In this document: piece after piece, positions 18,999 through 27,930 of the stretch | How the letters are laid out: every line of letters starts with the position of its first letter | Numbering within the stretch: the stretch's first letter is position 1 | Assembly: GCA_029257335.1 (NCBI GenBank) | Contig: JARIBV010000041.1 | Location: 1-64,000, forward strand | Reading direction: 5' to 3' | From: Faecousia sp. | GTDB taxonomy: Bacteria > Bacillota > Clostridia > Oscillospirales > Oscillospiraceae | Length of the DNA: 64,000 nucleotides | Notes under the pieces: model-generated | What the model was told of the DNA's origin: nothing | Database searches by the model: none | The model's input: the letters and a program-made list of their open reading frames with translations, nothing else | Position numbers and translations under genes: made by a program

Positions 18999-19651
18999 GG
19001 CCTGTCCTCCAGCCGATACCCCACCTTGTACACGGAAACCAGCCGGTCCTGCCAGCCCAGCTTCTTTTTCAGCCGCTGGACATGCAGATCCACGGTGCGG
19101 CTGTCCCCTGTATATTCACATTCCCAGACACGCTGGTAAATGTCCTCCCGAAACAGGGCAATGTTGCGGTTTCGGACAAACAGCAGCGCAAGCTCGTATT
19201 CTTTTCTGGTCAGGGAGACGGGGACACCCCCCTTCGTGACCTGCATGGCCTTGGGGTCGATGCGCACATCTCCGATATCATAGTGCTGGTCCAGTTTTCC
19301 GGCCCTGCGCAGGACGCTCTCCACCCGGGCAATCAGTTCCACCACATCAAAGGGCTTGGTGAGGTAGTCATCGGCCCCGGCCCGAAGCCCTTTGATGCGA
19401 TCCTCCACGGTTCCCTTTGCGGTTACGAAAATCACCGGCGTAGCAGTGGGGGCGATCTGCTCCAGCAGCTCATAGCCGTTGATTTTGGGCAGCATGATAT
19501 CCAGAAGAATGAGATCATAGGTGTTTTCCTCGATGAGATCCGCTGCGCTCATGCCGTCGTATGCACAACAGCAGCTGTAGCCGCAGCTGCTGAGGTTCCA
19601 ACTGATTAAATTTGCAATGGGCTTTTCGTCTTCGACAATCAGAATTTTCAT
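18995..19651 (-). CDS. OmpR-family response regulator
   Basis: MKILIVEDEKPIANLISWNL...DLILLDIMLPKINGYELL...DYLTKPFDVVELIARV; C-terminal winged helix. Confidence 0.96.
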   Translation of the reverse strand: MKILIVEDEKPIANLISWNLSSCGYSCCCAYDGMSAADLIEENTYDLILLDIMLPKINGYELLEQIAPTATPVIFVTAKGTVEDRIKGLRAGADDYLTKPFDVVELIARVESVLRRAGKLDQHYDIGDVRIDPKAMQVTKGGVPVSLTRKEYELALLFVRNRNIALFREDIYQRVWECEYTGDSRTVDLHVQRLKKKLGWQDRLVSVYKVGYRLEDRP

Positions 19652-19764
19652 CTTCTCATACCTCCCCGGTTCAGTATGCAGTCAGATTGTATCACAGTTG
19701 TATCATAAATTCCATGGGACACAAGTACCTGTGCCCCGGATTTGGAGGAAAAAGAGGCAGACGG

Positions 19765-19804
19765 GATAAAAAAATCCCCGGAAAACCGAAGTTTCCGGGG
19801 ATTT
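19765..19804 (-). terminator. Rho-independent terminator of rplM-rpsI
   Basis: AAATCCCCGGAAA-ACCGAAG-TTTCCGGGGATTT with T tract on the minus strand. Confidence 0.85.
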
Positions 19805-19834
19805 GATGCACTTTTGCAAAGTTCCTGAGAGAAA

Positions 19835-20239
19835 TTATCTCTTGGAGAACTGAGGAGCGCGACGAGCGGCCTTCAGACCGTACTTCTTTCTCTCCTTCAT
19901 TCTGGGGTCACGGGTCAGGAAGCCAGCGGCCTTCAGAGCGGCACGGAACTCGGGGTTCACGCCCAGCAGAGCACGGGAAATGCCGTGACGGATTGCGCCG
20001 GCCTGGCCGGTCACGCCGCCGCCTGCAACGGTGCAGACCACATCAACCTTGCCCAGCATCTCGGTGGTGTTGAGGGGCTGACGAACCAGCAGCTTCAGGG
20101 TATCGAGACCGAAGTAGTCGTCGATGTCACGGCCGTTGATGATGATGGAGCCGGTGCCATTTTCATAAACACGAACACGGGCGATGGAGGACTTCCGCCG
20201 GCCGGTGCCGTAGGTATACTTCTTCTTGCTTTCGTACAT
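19835..20239 (-). CDS. rpsI: 30S ribosomal protein S9
   Basis: [27 protein letters not shown]...[24 protein letters not shown]. Confidence 0.98.
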   Translation of the reverse strand: MYESKKKYTYGTGRRKSSIARVRVYENGTGSIIINGRDIDDYFGLDTLKLLVRQPLNTTEMLGKVDVVCTVAGGGVTGQAGAIRHGISRALLGVNPEFRAALKAAGFLTRDPRMKERKKYGLKAARRAPQFSKR

Positions 20240-20256
20240 TGTTCCTTACCTCCCAA

Positions 20257-20688
20257 TCAGTCCAGGGTCCAAGCTTCGGGCTTCTGTGCAGCGTGGTTGT
20301 GCTCAGCGCCCTTATACAGCTTCAGGCGGGTCAGGGAAGCACGGCCCAGGCTGTTCTTGGGCAGCATGCCCTTGACGGCCAGCTCCATGGCATAGTCGGA
20401 GCGCTTCTCCATCATGATGCGAGCCTTGGTTTCCTTCAGGTTGCCGATCCAACCGGTGTGACGGTAGTAGATCTTCTGCTCGGCCTTCTTGCCGGTCAGA
20501 ATGGCCTTGTCGGTGTTGATGATGATGACGCAGTCGCCGCAGTCAACGTTGGGGGTGAAGTCAGCCTTATGCTTGCCCCGCAGCAGGTTGGCGGCAATCA
20601 CAGCGGTCCGGCCCAGGGGCTTACCGGCTGCGTCGAGAACGTACCACTTGCGCTGTACGGTCTCCTTCTTCAGCAGAGTAGTGGACAT
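20257..20688 (-). CDS. rplM: 50S ribosomal protein L13
   Basis: MSTTLLKKETVQRKWYVLDAAGKPLGRTAVIAANLLRGKHKADFTPNVDCGD. Confidence 0.98.
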   Translation of the reverse strand: MSTTLLKKETVQRKWYVLDAAGKPLGRTAVIAANLLRGKHKADFTPNVDCGDCVIIINTDKAILTGKKAEQKIYYRHTGWIGNLKETKARIMMEKRSDYAMELAVKGMLPKNSLGRASLTRLKLYKGAEHNHAAQKPEAWTLD

Positions 20689-20933
20689 AGTGTTTTCCTC
20701 CAGTTCAAACGGGGCCAAACCCCGAACGAGAAATATTTTTTGACAAATGGCACATTCAATCGTACAATGTACCCGAACGTGCCTGTATCTTATACCATAG
20801 GCACAAAACAAAGTCAAGCACTATTTCCGAGAAATTTGTTTTGCGTCGGAAGAACTCTCAAATCCTTTGCTTTTCTCTTGTTTTCTCTTGAATACTCAAT
20901 ACCCATTTTTACACAGAAAGGTTTGATTTTTAC

Positions 20934-21689
20934 ATGCAGAAGCTGGTGGGACTGGTTCGCCGGTGTGTGGACGATTATAAAATGCTGGAGCCTGGGGACA
21001 AGGTCGCCGTAGGCGTTTCGGGTGGAAAGGACTCCATGGCCCTGCTGGTTTTGCTGGCGGAGCTTCGGAAGTATCACCCCTCCCGGTTTTCTCTGGAGGC
21101 CGTCACCATTGACATGGGCCTGGGAAATATGGACTTTACGCCGATCCGGCAGCTGTGCGACACCCTGGAGGTTCCGTATACTCTGGTGAAAACAGAGATC
21201 GGCCCCATTATTTTTGACTATCGCCAGGAGAAAAACCCCTGCTCCATGTGCGCAAAAATGCGGCGGGGAGCACTGAATCAGGCGATTTTGGAGCGGGGCT
21301 GCAACAAGATTGCCCTGGGCCACCACTATGATGACGCGGTGGAAACCTTTTTCCTGTCGCTGTTCTATGAGGGGCGGCTCAGCTGCTTTCAGCCTGTGAC
21401 GGAGCTGGACCGCAGCGGCGTCACCCAGATCCGGCCTATGCTGTATCTTACGGAAAAAACGGTGATCCATTTTGCTGAGTCCCAGAACCTGCCCATTGTG
21501 CACAATCGCTGCCCTGTGGACAAGCGCACAAAGAGGCAGGAGGTGAAGGAGCTGGTCTATGAGCTGTCCGGCCGGTATCCGGACCTCAAAGAGCGGGTCT
21601 TCGGCGCCATGCAGCGTCTGCCTCTGCCGGAATGGGCCCCCCAGGGAAGATATAAGCGGCCCAAGGTCCAGGAGCAGGGGCGGCAGTGA
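20934..21689 (+). CDS. TtcA/TilS-type PP-loop ATPase (tRNA thiolation family)
   Basis: VAVGVSGGKDSMALLVLLAEL; CSMCAKMRRGALNQA; LGHHYDDAVETFFLSL. Confidence 0.88.
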   Translation: MQKLVGLVRRCVDDYKMLEPGDKVAVGVSGGKDSMALLVLLAELRKYHPSRFSLEAVTIDMGLGNMDFTPIRQLCDTLEVPYTLVKTEIGPIIFDYRQEKNPCSMCAKMRRGALNQAILERGCNKIALGHHYDDAVETFFLSLFYEGRLSCFQPVTELDRSGVTQIRPMLYLTEKTVIHFAESQNLPIVHNRCPVDKRTKRQEVKELVYELSGRYPDLKERVFGAMQRLPLPEWAPQGRYKRPKVQEQGRQ

Positions 21690-21848
21690 CCCGTTCAGGC
21701 GTCAACGGTGCCGCTTTGAAAACATTCCACAGCCCCAACACAATCCCGTGCAGTTGAAATGGCCTGCTTTGCGCCGGGGCTGTGGTTTCTTTCGTTGCTT
21801 TTTGCCGAAACATGCAGTATGATAGTTAAGTAACAAAACACCCCCGCC

Positions 21849-22388
21849 TCAGTTGGCGGGGGGAGTCAGCAGAGTGGAACCGGCTTGAAGCGTGCGCAGA
21901 AGCAGGTCCTGGAATTTGTCCGGTGCCATGGGATTTTTCTGGGACAGCCACCGCAGCACGGCGGCAATCAGGGCATCGCTGTAGAAGGTCACAAAAAAAG
22001 AGGTGTCCTCGTTCCGCCCGTCAAAGAAGGCCTGGGCATAATAAGCCATGAAGGGCTCCAGGACCTCCCGAAAATAGTCCTGGAAGGAATTCTGCCCCTG
22101 CACCGACAGAGCATTATAATAGAATGCCCGGTTGTCGTAGAAGTATCGGCACAGACGGTTCAGGATGCTCAGATCCTTGGGAGCATCCCGCAGGGTCAGG
22201 AGGAACTCCGTCTGGAAGATCCAGTTCACCAGATCGTATTTGTCCCGGAAGTGGTAATAGAAGCTCTTTCGGTTCATGAGACACTCCGTGCAGATGTCCC
22301 CAATGCTGATTTTGGCAAAGGGCTCCCGCGCCATGAGATCTTTCATGGCTTGGGCCAGAAGTTTTTTCGTCTGGTTGGAATCTGCCAC
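21849..22388 (-). CDS. TetR/AcrR family (DhaS-like) regulator; start codon uncertain (GTG 22388 or upstream ATG)
   Basis: SNQTKKLLAQAMKDLMAREPFAKISIGDICTECLMNRKSFYYHFRDKYDLVNWIF. Confidence 0.88.
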   Translation of the reverse strand: MADSNQTKKLLAQAMKDLMAREPFAKISIGDICTECLMNRKSFYYHFRDKYDLVNWIFQTEFLLTLRDAPKDLSILNRLCRYFYDNRAFYYNALSVQGQNSFQDYFREVLEPFMAYYAQAFFDGRNEDTSFFVTFYSDALIAAVLRWLSQKNPMAPDKFQDLLLRTLQAGSTLLTPPAN

Positions 22389-22474
22389 CGGGAACCACTC
22401 CTTCTTTTGTAGTACGCACATTGTAACATAGAACACGGGGCAGTGTCAATTCCTGCCCCAGGGGAGGCAATCCA

Positions 22475-23128
22475 ATGAAAGCTGTATTATGGGATTTAGA
22501 CGGCACGCTGCTGTATACCCTTCAGGATCTCACCAATGCCACCAACGCCACCTTGGAGGCCTTCGGCTATCCCAAAAGGACGCTGGAGGAGGTCTGCACC
22601 TTCGTGGGAAACGGGGCAGAGAACCAGATGCGTCTGGCCCTGGGAAAAGAGCCTGAAAATTTTCAGGAGATCATGGCCTGGTATCGGGCCTATTATCCTC
22701 TGCATTGCAACGAAACCACACGGGTCTATGAGGGCATCCCCCAGGCGGCAAAGACCCTGCTGGACAGGGGCTGGAAACTGGCCATTGTGTCCAACAAGCC
22801 GGATGATGCCACAAAGGCTCTGTGGAAAACATATTTTCCCACCTTCACGGCGGCTCTGGGGCAGAAGCCCCCGCTGCGGCGCAAGCCCTTCCCGGACATG
22901 GTGCTGAAAACCATGGAAGAGCTGGGCATATCCCGGGCCGTCTATGTGGGAGACTCCGATGTGGATGTGAAGACCGCCAAGGCCGCAGGGCTTCCCTGCA
23001 TCAGCGCCCTGTGGGGCTATCGCTCCCGGCAGGTCCTGGAGGAGGCGGGTGCGGTCTGCTTTGCCCGGACACCGGCGGAGATCCCGGACCTGGCCCAGGC
23101 GCTTTGGGAGCAGACCTATGGAGCATGA
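22475..23128 (+). CDS. HAD hydrolase, phosphoglycolate phosphatase-like
   Basis: MKAVLWDLDGTLLYTLQDLTNATNATL...IVSNKPDD...VYVGDSDVDVKTAKAAGL. Confidence 0.93.
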   Translation: MKAVLWDLDGTLLYTLQDLTNATNATLEAFGYPKRTLEEVCTFVGNGAENQMRLALGKEPENFQEIMAWYRAYYPLHCNETTRVYEGIPQAAKTLLDRGWKLAIVSNKPDDATKALWKTYFPTFTAALGQKPPLRRKPFPDMVLKTMEELGISRAVYVGDSDVDVKTAKAAGLPCISALWGYRSRQVLEEAGAVCFARTPAEIPDLAQALWEQTYGA

Positions 23129-23693
23129 ATTTTATGCCCTGATGGGCCGGATGCGCTATATCGGCCGGTGGGGCCTGATGCGCAACACCTTTTCCGAAAA
23201 TGTGCAGGAGCACAGCCACATGGTGGCGGTGCTGGCCCACGGTCTGGCCCTCATTCGCCGGGAGATCCTGGGCCTTCCGGGGCCGAACCCGGAGCGGTGC
23301 GCCCTGGCGGCGCTGTATCACGATGCCTCGGAGATCGTGACCGGGGATCTGCCAACGCCGGTCAAGTATTATGACCCGGAGATCCGGGCCGCATATAAGA
23401 AGGTGGAGCAGGCGGGAGGGCAGCGGATCTTGCAGACCCTGCCTTCCGTGCTGCGGCCCTTCTATGAACATCTGATTTTAGAGGACGACCAGGAGGTTTT
23501 GCCCATTGTGAAGGCGGCGGACAAGCTTTCTGCCTATGTCAAATGTCTGGAGGAGCTGAAGGCGGGCAATCAGGAATTTGCCTCTGCCGCCAGACAGATC
23601 GCCCAGGCATTGGAGGAGATGCAGCTGCCGGAGCTGGAATATTTCAGAGAGGAATTTCTTCCGGCCTTTTCCCTCAATCTGGATCAGCTGTAG
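23118..23693 (+). CDS. YfbR-like HD-domain 5'-nucleotidase
   Basis: NTFSENVQEHSHMVAVLAHGLALI...ALYHDASEIVTGDLPTPVKYY. Confidence 0.93.
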   Translation: MEHEFYALMGRMRYIGRWGLMRNTFSENVQEHSHMVAVLAHGLALIRREILGLPGPNPERCALAALYHDASEIVTGDLPTPVKYYDPEIRAAYKKVEQAGGQRILQTLPSVLRPFYEHLILEDDQEVLPIVKAADKLSAYVKCLEELKAGNQEFASAARQIAQALEEMQLPELEYFREEFLPAFSLNLDQL

Positions 23694-23750
23694 CAAAAGA
23701 GGAAATTGAAATTTGCACCTGTGGGTGCATGCGATAGAAGGAGAATTGCC

Positions 23751-25640
23751 ATGAAAGACGGGTTTATCAAAGTGGCGGCGGCCTCTCTGGATGTAAAGGT
23801 GGCAGACTGCGCCTACCAGGAAGAGCAGGTCAAAAAGGCCATGGACCGGGCGGAGGCCCTGGGGGTCCAGGTATTGGCCCTGCCGGAGCTGTGCCTCACG
23901 GGCTACAGCTGTCAGGATCTGTTTTTGCAGCCCACCTTGCAGCAGGGCGCCTGGGAGGCTTTGGAGCATGTGGTGCAGCATTCCAGAGGGATGGAGGTCC
24001 TGACCTTTGTGGGCCTTCCGTACCAGCATGGGGGGAAACTCTACAACTGCGCCGCAGCAGTGCAGAACGGTGCTCTGCTGGCGCTGATCCCCAAGAGCCA
24101 TATTCCCAATTACGGGGAATTTTATGAGGGCCGGTATTTTACCCCGGCGGGCCCGGACACCCTGGCCGACGGGGTGCCCTTTGGAACCCATGTGCTGCTG
24201 ACCTGCCCGGAGATCCCGGACCTGGTGGTGGGCTGCGAGATCTGTGAGGATCTGTGGGCCCCGGCCCAGCCCTCTCAGATGCTGGCCAGGGAAGGGGCCA
24301 CCGTGGTGGTGAACCTGTCGGCCTCTCCTGCGGTGGTGGGAAAAAGAGAATACCGGCAGGCCCTGGTAAGCGGCCAGTCCGCCCGGCTGGTCTGCGGCTA
24401 TGTCTATGCCTGCGCCAGCTGCCGGGAATCCACCCAGGACACCGTTGGCTCCGGTCACAACCTGATCTGCGAAAACGGAACCATTCTGGCCCAGTCCGGC
24501 ACCATGGAGCCGGATATGATCGTGACGGAGCTGGATGTGCTGCGTCTGGCCTCCCAGCGGGCGGGGAGAAACACCTATCCCGCCCCGGAAGGAAGCTGCC
24601 GGCAGGTGCCGGTGCATTTCACCCGGAAAGACACGGTTCTGACCCGGTATGTAGAGCCCCACCCCTTCGTGCCCCAGGGAGGGCTTCGTGCCTCCCGCTG
24701 TGAAGAGATTCTGGACATTCAGGCAGCCGGCCTTGCCAAGCGGCTGGCTCACACCTATGCAAAGACCGCAGTGGTGGGCCTGTCCGGGGGACTGGACTCC
24801 ACGCTGGCTCTTTTGGTCATGGTGCGGGCCGCAGACCGTCTGGGCTGGGACCGAAACCGCCTCTGGGCCATTACCATGCCCTGCTACGGCACCACCGGCA
24901 GAACCAGAAGCAATGCCGAATCCATGGCCCTGGCCCTTGGGGTCTCCTTCCGGGAAATCCCCATCGGCGATGCGGTGGCCCAGCACTTCAAAGACATCGG
25001 CCTTGCCCAATCCGACCGCTCCGTGACCTATGAAAACGGACAGGCCAGAGAGCGGACCCAGGTTCTGATGGACTTTTCCAATCTGGTGGGAGGGCTGGTC
25101 ATCGGCACCGGTGATCTCAGCGAGCTGGCCCTGGGATGGGCCACCTATAACGGCGACCATATGAGCATGTACGGCGTCAACAGCGGGGTTCCCAAGACCC
25201 TGGTGCGCCATCTGGTGGCCCATGTGGCGCAGCGCAGCGACGAGGCGTTGAAGGCGGTGCTGCTGGACATCCTGGATACCCCGGTTTCCCCGGAGCTGCT
25301 GCCCCCCACGGAGGGGGAGATCTCCCAGTGCACCGAGGATCTGGTAGGTCCCTATGAGCTGCATGACTTTTTCCTGTATCAGATGCTGCGCTGGGGGGAT
25401 CGGCCCCGAAAGGTGCTGCGTCTGGCAAAGTATGTGTTTGCGGGAACTTATGACGATGTCACCATCGAAAAATGGCTGCATACCTTCTATCGCCGGTTCT
25501 TCCAGCAGCAGTTCAAACGCAGCTGCCTGCCGGACGGCCCCAAGATCGGCTCCGTGTCCCTGTCCCCCAGGGGAGACTGGAGAATGCCCTCCGATGCCAT
25601 GGCCGCCCTGTGGCTGAAAGACTTGAAGGAAAATTTGTGA
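23751..25640 (+). CDS. nadE: Glutamine-dependent NAD+ synthetase
   Basis: N-terminal nitrilase domain (LPELCLTGYSCQDLF) and VVGLSGGLDSTLALLVMVRA, TGDLSELALGWATYNGDHMSMYGVN. Confidence 0.97.
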   Translation: MKDGFIKVAAASLDVKVADCAYQEEQVKKAMDRAEALGVQVLALPELCLTGYSCQDLFLQPTLQQGAWEALEHVVQHSRGMEVLTFVGLPYQHGGKLYNCAAAVQNGALLALIPKSHIPNYGEFYEGRYFTPAGPDTLADGVPFGTHVLLTCPEIPDLVVGCEICEDLWAPAQPSQMLAREGATVVVNLSASPAVVGKREYRQALVSGQSARLVCGYVYACASCRESTQDTVGSGHNLICENGTILAQSGTMEPDMIVTELDVLRLASQRAGRNTYPAPEGSCRQVPVHFTRKDTVLTRYVEPHPFVPQGGLRASRCEEILDIQAAGLAKRLAHTYAKTAVVGLSGGLDSTLALLVMVRAADRLGWDRNRLWAITMPCYGTTGRTRSNAESMALALGVSFREIPIGDAVAQHFKDIGLAQSDRSVTYENGQARERTQVLMDFSNLVGGLVIGTGDLSELALGWATYNGDHMSMYGVNSGVPKTLVRHLVAHVAQRSDEALKAVLLDILDTPVSPELLPPTEGEISQCTEDLVGPYELHDFFLYQMLRWGDRPRKVLRLAKYVFAGTYDDVTIEKWLHTFYRRFFQQQFKRSCLPDGPKIGSVSLSPRGDWRMPSDAMAALWLKDLKENL

Positions 25641-25722
25641 AATTCAGTTTTTCCCATTGCAAAATATTACAAAATTCGATATGATAGACAGTAATCTTAT
25701 TCGTTGAAAGGCGGGAGGAAAT

Positions 25723-27066
25723 ATGTACGAAGAACGAACCCCCAGACCACAGCAGACGCAGCGCCCTCCGGTACGCCGGAAACGCCGGAAAAAGACTCCG
25801 TGGCAGAAATTTAAGGAGGCGTATCTGCCTCTTCTGATTCTGCTGCTTGGATTGGTTCTGGTGATTATGCTTATCGTCGGCCTTGTGAAGCTGATTTTTT
25901 CAGATAAGAAACCGGAATCGGATCAGATCCCGGAAAATACCACAGCCCCGCTGACCCTTCCCACCGAACCGCAGGGAGATGCGGCGCAGGTCCTCAGTGA
26001 GGCGGCGGCACTGGCCTCCGGATATGACTATGAAGGTGCCATCGCCCTTCTGGAGGGATATCCCGGAAAAGATGAGCAGGTTGCGGCCCAGCTGGAAACC
26101 TACAAAACCACTCTGGACTCCCTGAAGGCAGTGGCAGACAGTGCAGTGGTGACCCAGATCTCCTTCCAGCCCCTCATTGCCGACCCTGCCCGTGCCTTTG
26201 ACGGGGATGAAAATGCGGATTATTACAACCGAAACAATCTGACCGTGGACGAATTCAAGGCCATTTTGGAGCAGCTCTATACCAAGGGCTTTGTTCTGGT
26301 GTCCCAGAAGCAGATGGCCGCTGCCGATGATTCCGGCAAGTTTGTGGCAGGCTCCATCCGTCTGCCCGAGGGGAAGAAGCCCCTGGTCCTGTCCCAGGTC
26401 CCTTCCCACTACCTGAAAGACCAGATCGGTGACGGCTTTGCCGACCGTGTGGTGGTGGGCGAGAACGGACAGATCACCAGTGAGTACACCGATGCACAGG
26501 GTACCAAGAGCCAGGGCGCCTATGACTTCGTGAGCGTGCTGGAGGAGTTCATTGCGCTGCATCCCGATTTCAGTTATCGGGGAGCCAGAGCGGTTCTGGC
26601 CTTCAGCGGCGCAAAGGACCCGCTGGGCTATGACCTCACCAATCAGGAGGAGGCTGCCCAGGCCAAGGCGGTGATGGAGGCCCTGCGCAATAAGGGCTAT
26701 GCCTTTGCCAGCTTTACTTACGGGGAGATCAGCTATGCAGACAGCACCGCTCAGGAGATCGAAAAGGATGTGCAGTCCTGGAAGAATATCTATGAGGAGC
26801 TGCTTGGCCCTGTGGACATTTTGATCTATGCAGGCGGCAGCGAGCTGGAGGAATACAGCGGCGAAAAGTTTGATGTGCTCATCAATGCAGGCTTCCACTA
26901 CTTCTCCGGTATGAACAATGCGGACACCGCCTGGGGCAAGATGGGAGACAACTATCTGCGTCAGGACCGCCGCACCATCAACGGCACCCGCATCATTGAA
27001 AATGCAGACATGGTGGCAGACCTCTTTGATGCTGCCAGCGTGGTGTCCGATTCCAGACCGAAGTAA
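25723..27066 (+). CDS. Membrane-anchored protein with polysaccharide-deacetylase-like C-terminal domain
   Basis: Basic N-terminus plus one TM; YNRNNLTVDEFKAILEQLYTKGFVLVS...YRGARAVLAFSGAKDPLGYD. Confidence 0.65.
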   Translation: MYEERTPRPQQTQRPPVRRKRRKKTPWQKFKEAYLPLLILLLGLVLVIMLIVGLVKLIFSDKKPESDQIPENTTAPLTLPTEPQGDAAQVLSEAAALASGYDYEGAIALLEGYPGKDEQVAAQLETYKTTLDSLKAVADSAVVTQISFQPLIADPARAFDGDENADYYNRNNLTVDEFKAILEQLYTKGFVLVSQKQMAAADDSGKFVAGSIRLPEGKKPLVLSQVPSHYLKDQIGDGFADRVVVGENGQITSEYTDAQGTKSQGAYDFVSVLEEFIALHPDFSYRGARAVLAFSGAKDPLGYDLTNQEEAAQAKAVMEALRNKGYAFASFTYGEISYADSTAQEIEKDVQSWKNIYEELLGPVDILIYAGGSELEEYSGEKFDVLINAGFHYFSGMNNADTAWGKMGDNYLRQDRRTINGTRIIENADMVADLFDAASVVSDSRPK

Positions 27067-27080
27067 CCGATTCACAACAA

Positions 27081-27116
27081 AAGGGCCGAAAGCTGTTGCT
27101 TTCGGCTCTTTTTTCT
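27081..27116 (+). terminator. Rho-independent terminator
   Basis: AAGGGCCGAAAGC-TGTT-GCTTTCGGCTCTTTTTT. Confidence 0.88.
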
Positions 27117-27131
27117 ACAGGATTCGATGTA

Positions 27132-27166
27132 AAAACCGGCTGTCTCAGGAAAGGCAGCCGGTTTTA
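27132..27166 (-). terminator. Terminator of the merR-type gene
   Basis: AAAACCGGCTG...CAGCCGGTTTT with A/T flanks. Confidence 0.7.
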
Positions 27167-27619
27167 TTCGTGGTCGGAGGAGGATCCGGGGGAAAAGAAA
27201 TCGCAGGGGCCGCAGTAAGAGGGATCGATATTGGCGTATTCCCGAATATCCGTGGGGCCGCCCTCTGCGGCGCAGGTGTAAAACCAGGTCATACGCTCAA
27301 TGAAGTGCAGCCGCTGGAGGGACTGGGCTACCAGCTCTTCCAGCTCCTGTCGGTAGGCCAGGATCATTTTTTCCCGGTGGGGCAGGGTCTCCGGTCCCTG
27401 AGCCATCCAGCCCACAAACTGCCGGATGTCTTTAATGGGCATACCCAGAGATTTGAGGGCGGTGATGGTTTGCAAAATGTGGATATCCTCCTGGGTAAAC
27501 ACCCGGTAGCCGCCCTGGGTCCTGCTCACATAGGGAAGGAGGGACTGGGCGTCATAGTAGCGAATGGTGCTGGTAGGGATATTGAGCAGCTGCGATACTT
27601 CCTTTATGCTATATTGCAC
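27164..27619 (-). CDS. MerR family transcriptional regulator
   Basis: MQYSIKEVSQLLNIPTSTIRYYDAQSLLPYVSRTQGGYRVFTQEDIHILQTITALKSLGMPIKDIRQFV. Confidence 0.95.
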   Translation of the reverse strand: MQYSIKEVSQLLNIPTSTIRYYDAQSLLPYVSRTQGGYRVFTQEDIHILQTITALKSLGMPIKDIRQFVGWMAQGPETLPHREKMILAYRQELEELVAQSLQRLHFIERMTWFYTCAAEGGPTDIREYANIDPSYCGPCDFFSPGSSSDHE

Positions 27620-27665
27620 AAAAATCCGTTCCTTTCATGCGCGCTTACTGGCGCAGTTTACCATA

Positions 27666-27694
27666 ATCATATCCTGCCCGGGGAGAGAAGTCAA
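27666..27694 (-). promoter_or_regulatory. Promoter of the merR-type gene
   Basis: TTGACT-N17-TATGAT on the minus strand. Confidence 0.65.
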
Positions 27695-27767
27695 GGGGCG
27701 TGCAACGGAACATACAGGAAATAACAAGATGCACAAAAAAACGAAAAGGTTTTGTTGAAAAAGATAC

Positions 27768-27798
27768 TTGACCTTAAAGCAAGGTTTAATGTTACTAT
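27768..27798 (+). promoter_or_regulatory. MerR-type promoter: 19-bp spacer with internal dyad
   Basis: TTGACC-N19-TACTAT; dyad ACCTT-AAAGC-AAGGT at 27771-27785. Confidence 0.7.
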
Positions 27799-27930
27799 CT
27801 AATTAAATAGATGCCGGATATCTACACTATTAGAATGTGCAGATAGTAAAGCCGTTGTATGCTGCTTTTGGGTTATGGCAGTGTGCATAAATGATTGCCG
27901 TTCCGGGAGGAACACGAAAGGAGAAATGGT

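Noticed and set aside
23478-25481. 667-aa minus-strand ORF opposite nadE
   Set aside because: Shadow ORF of a strongly supported nadE
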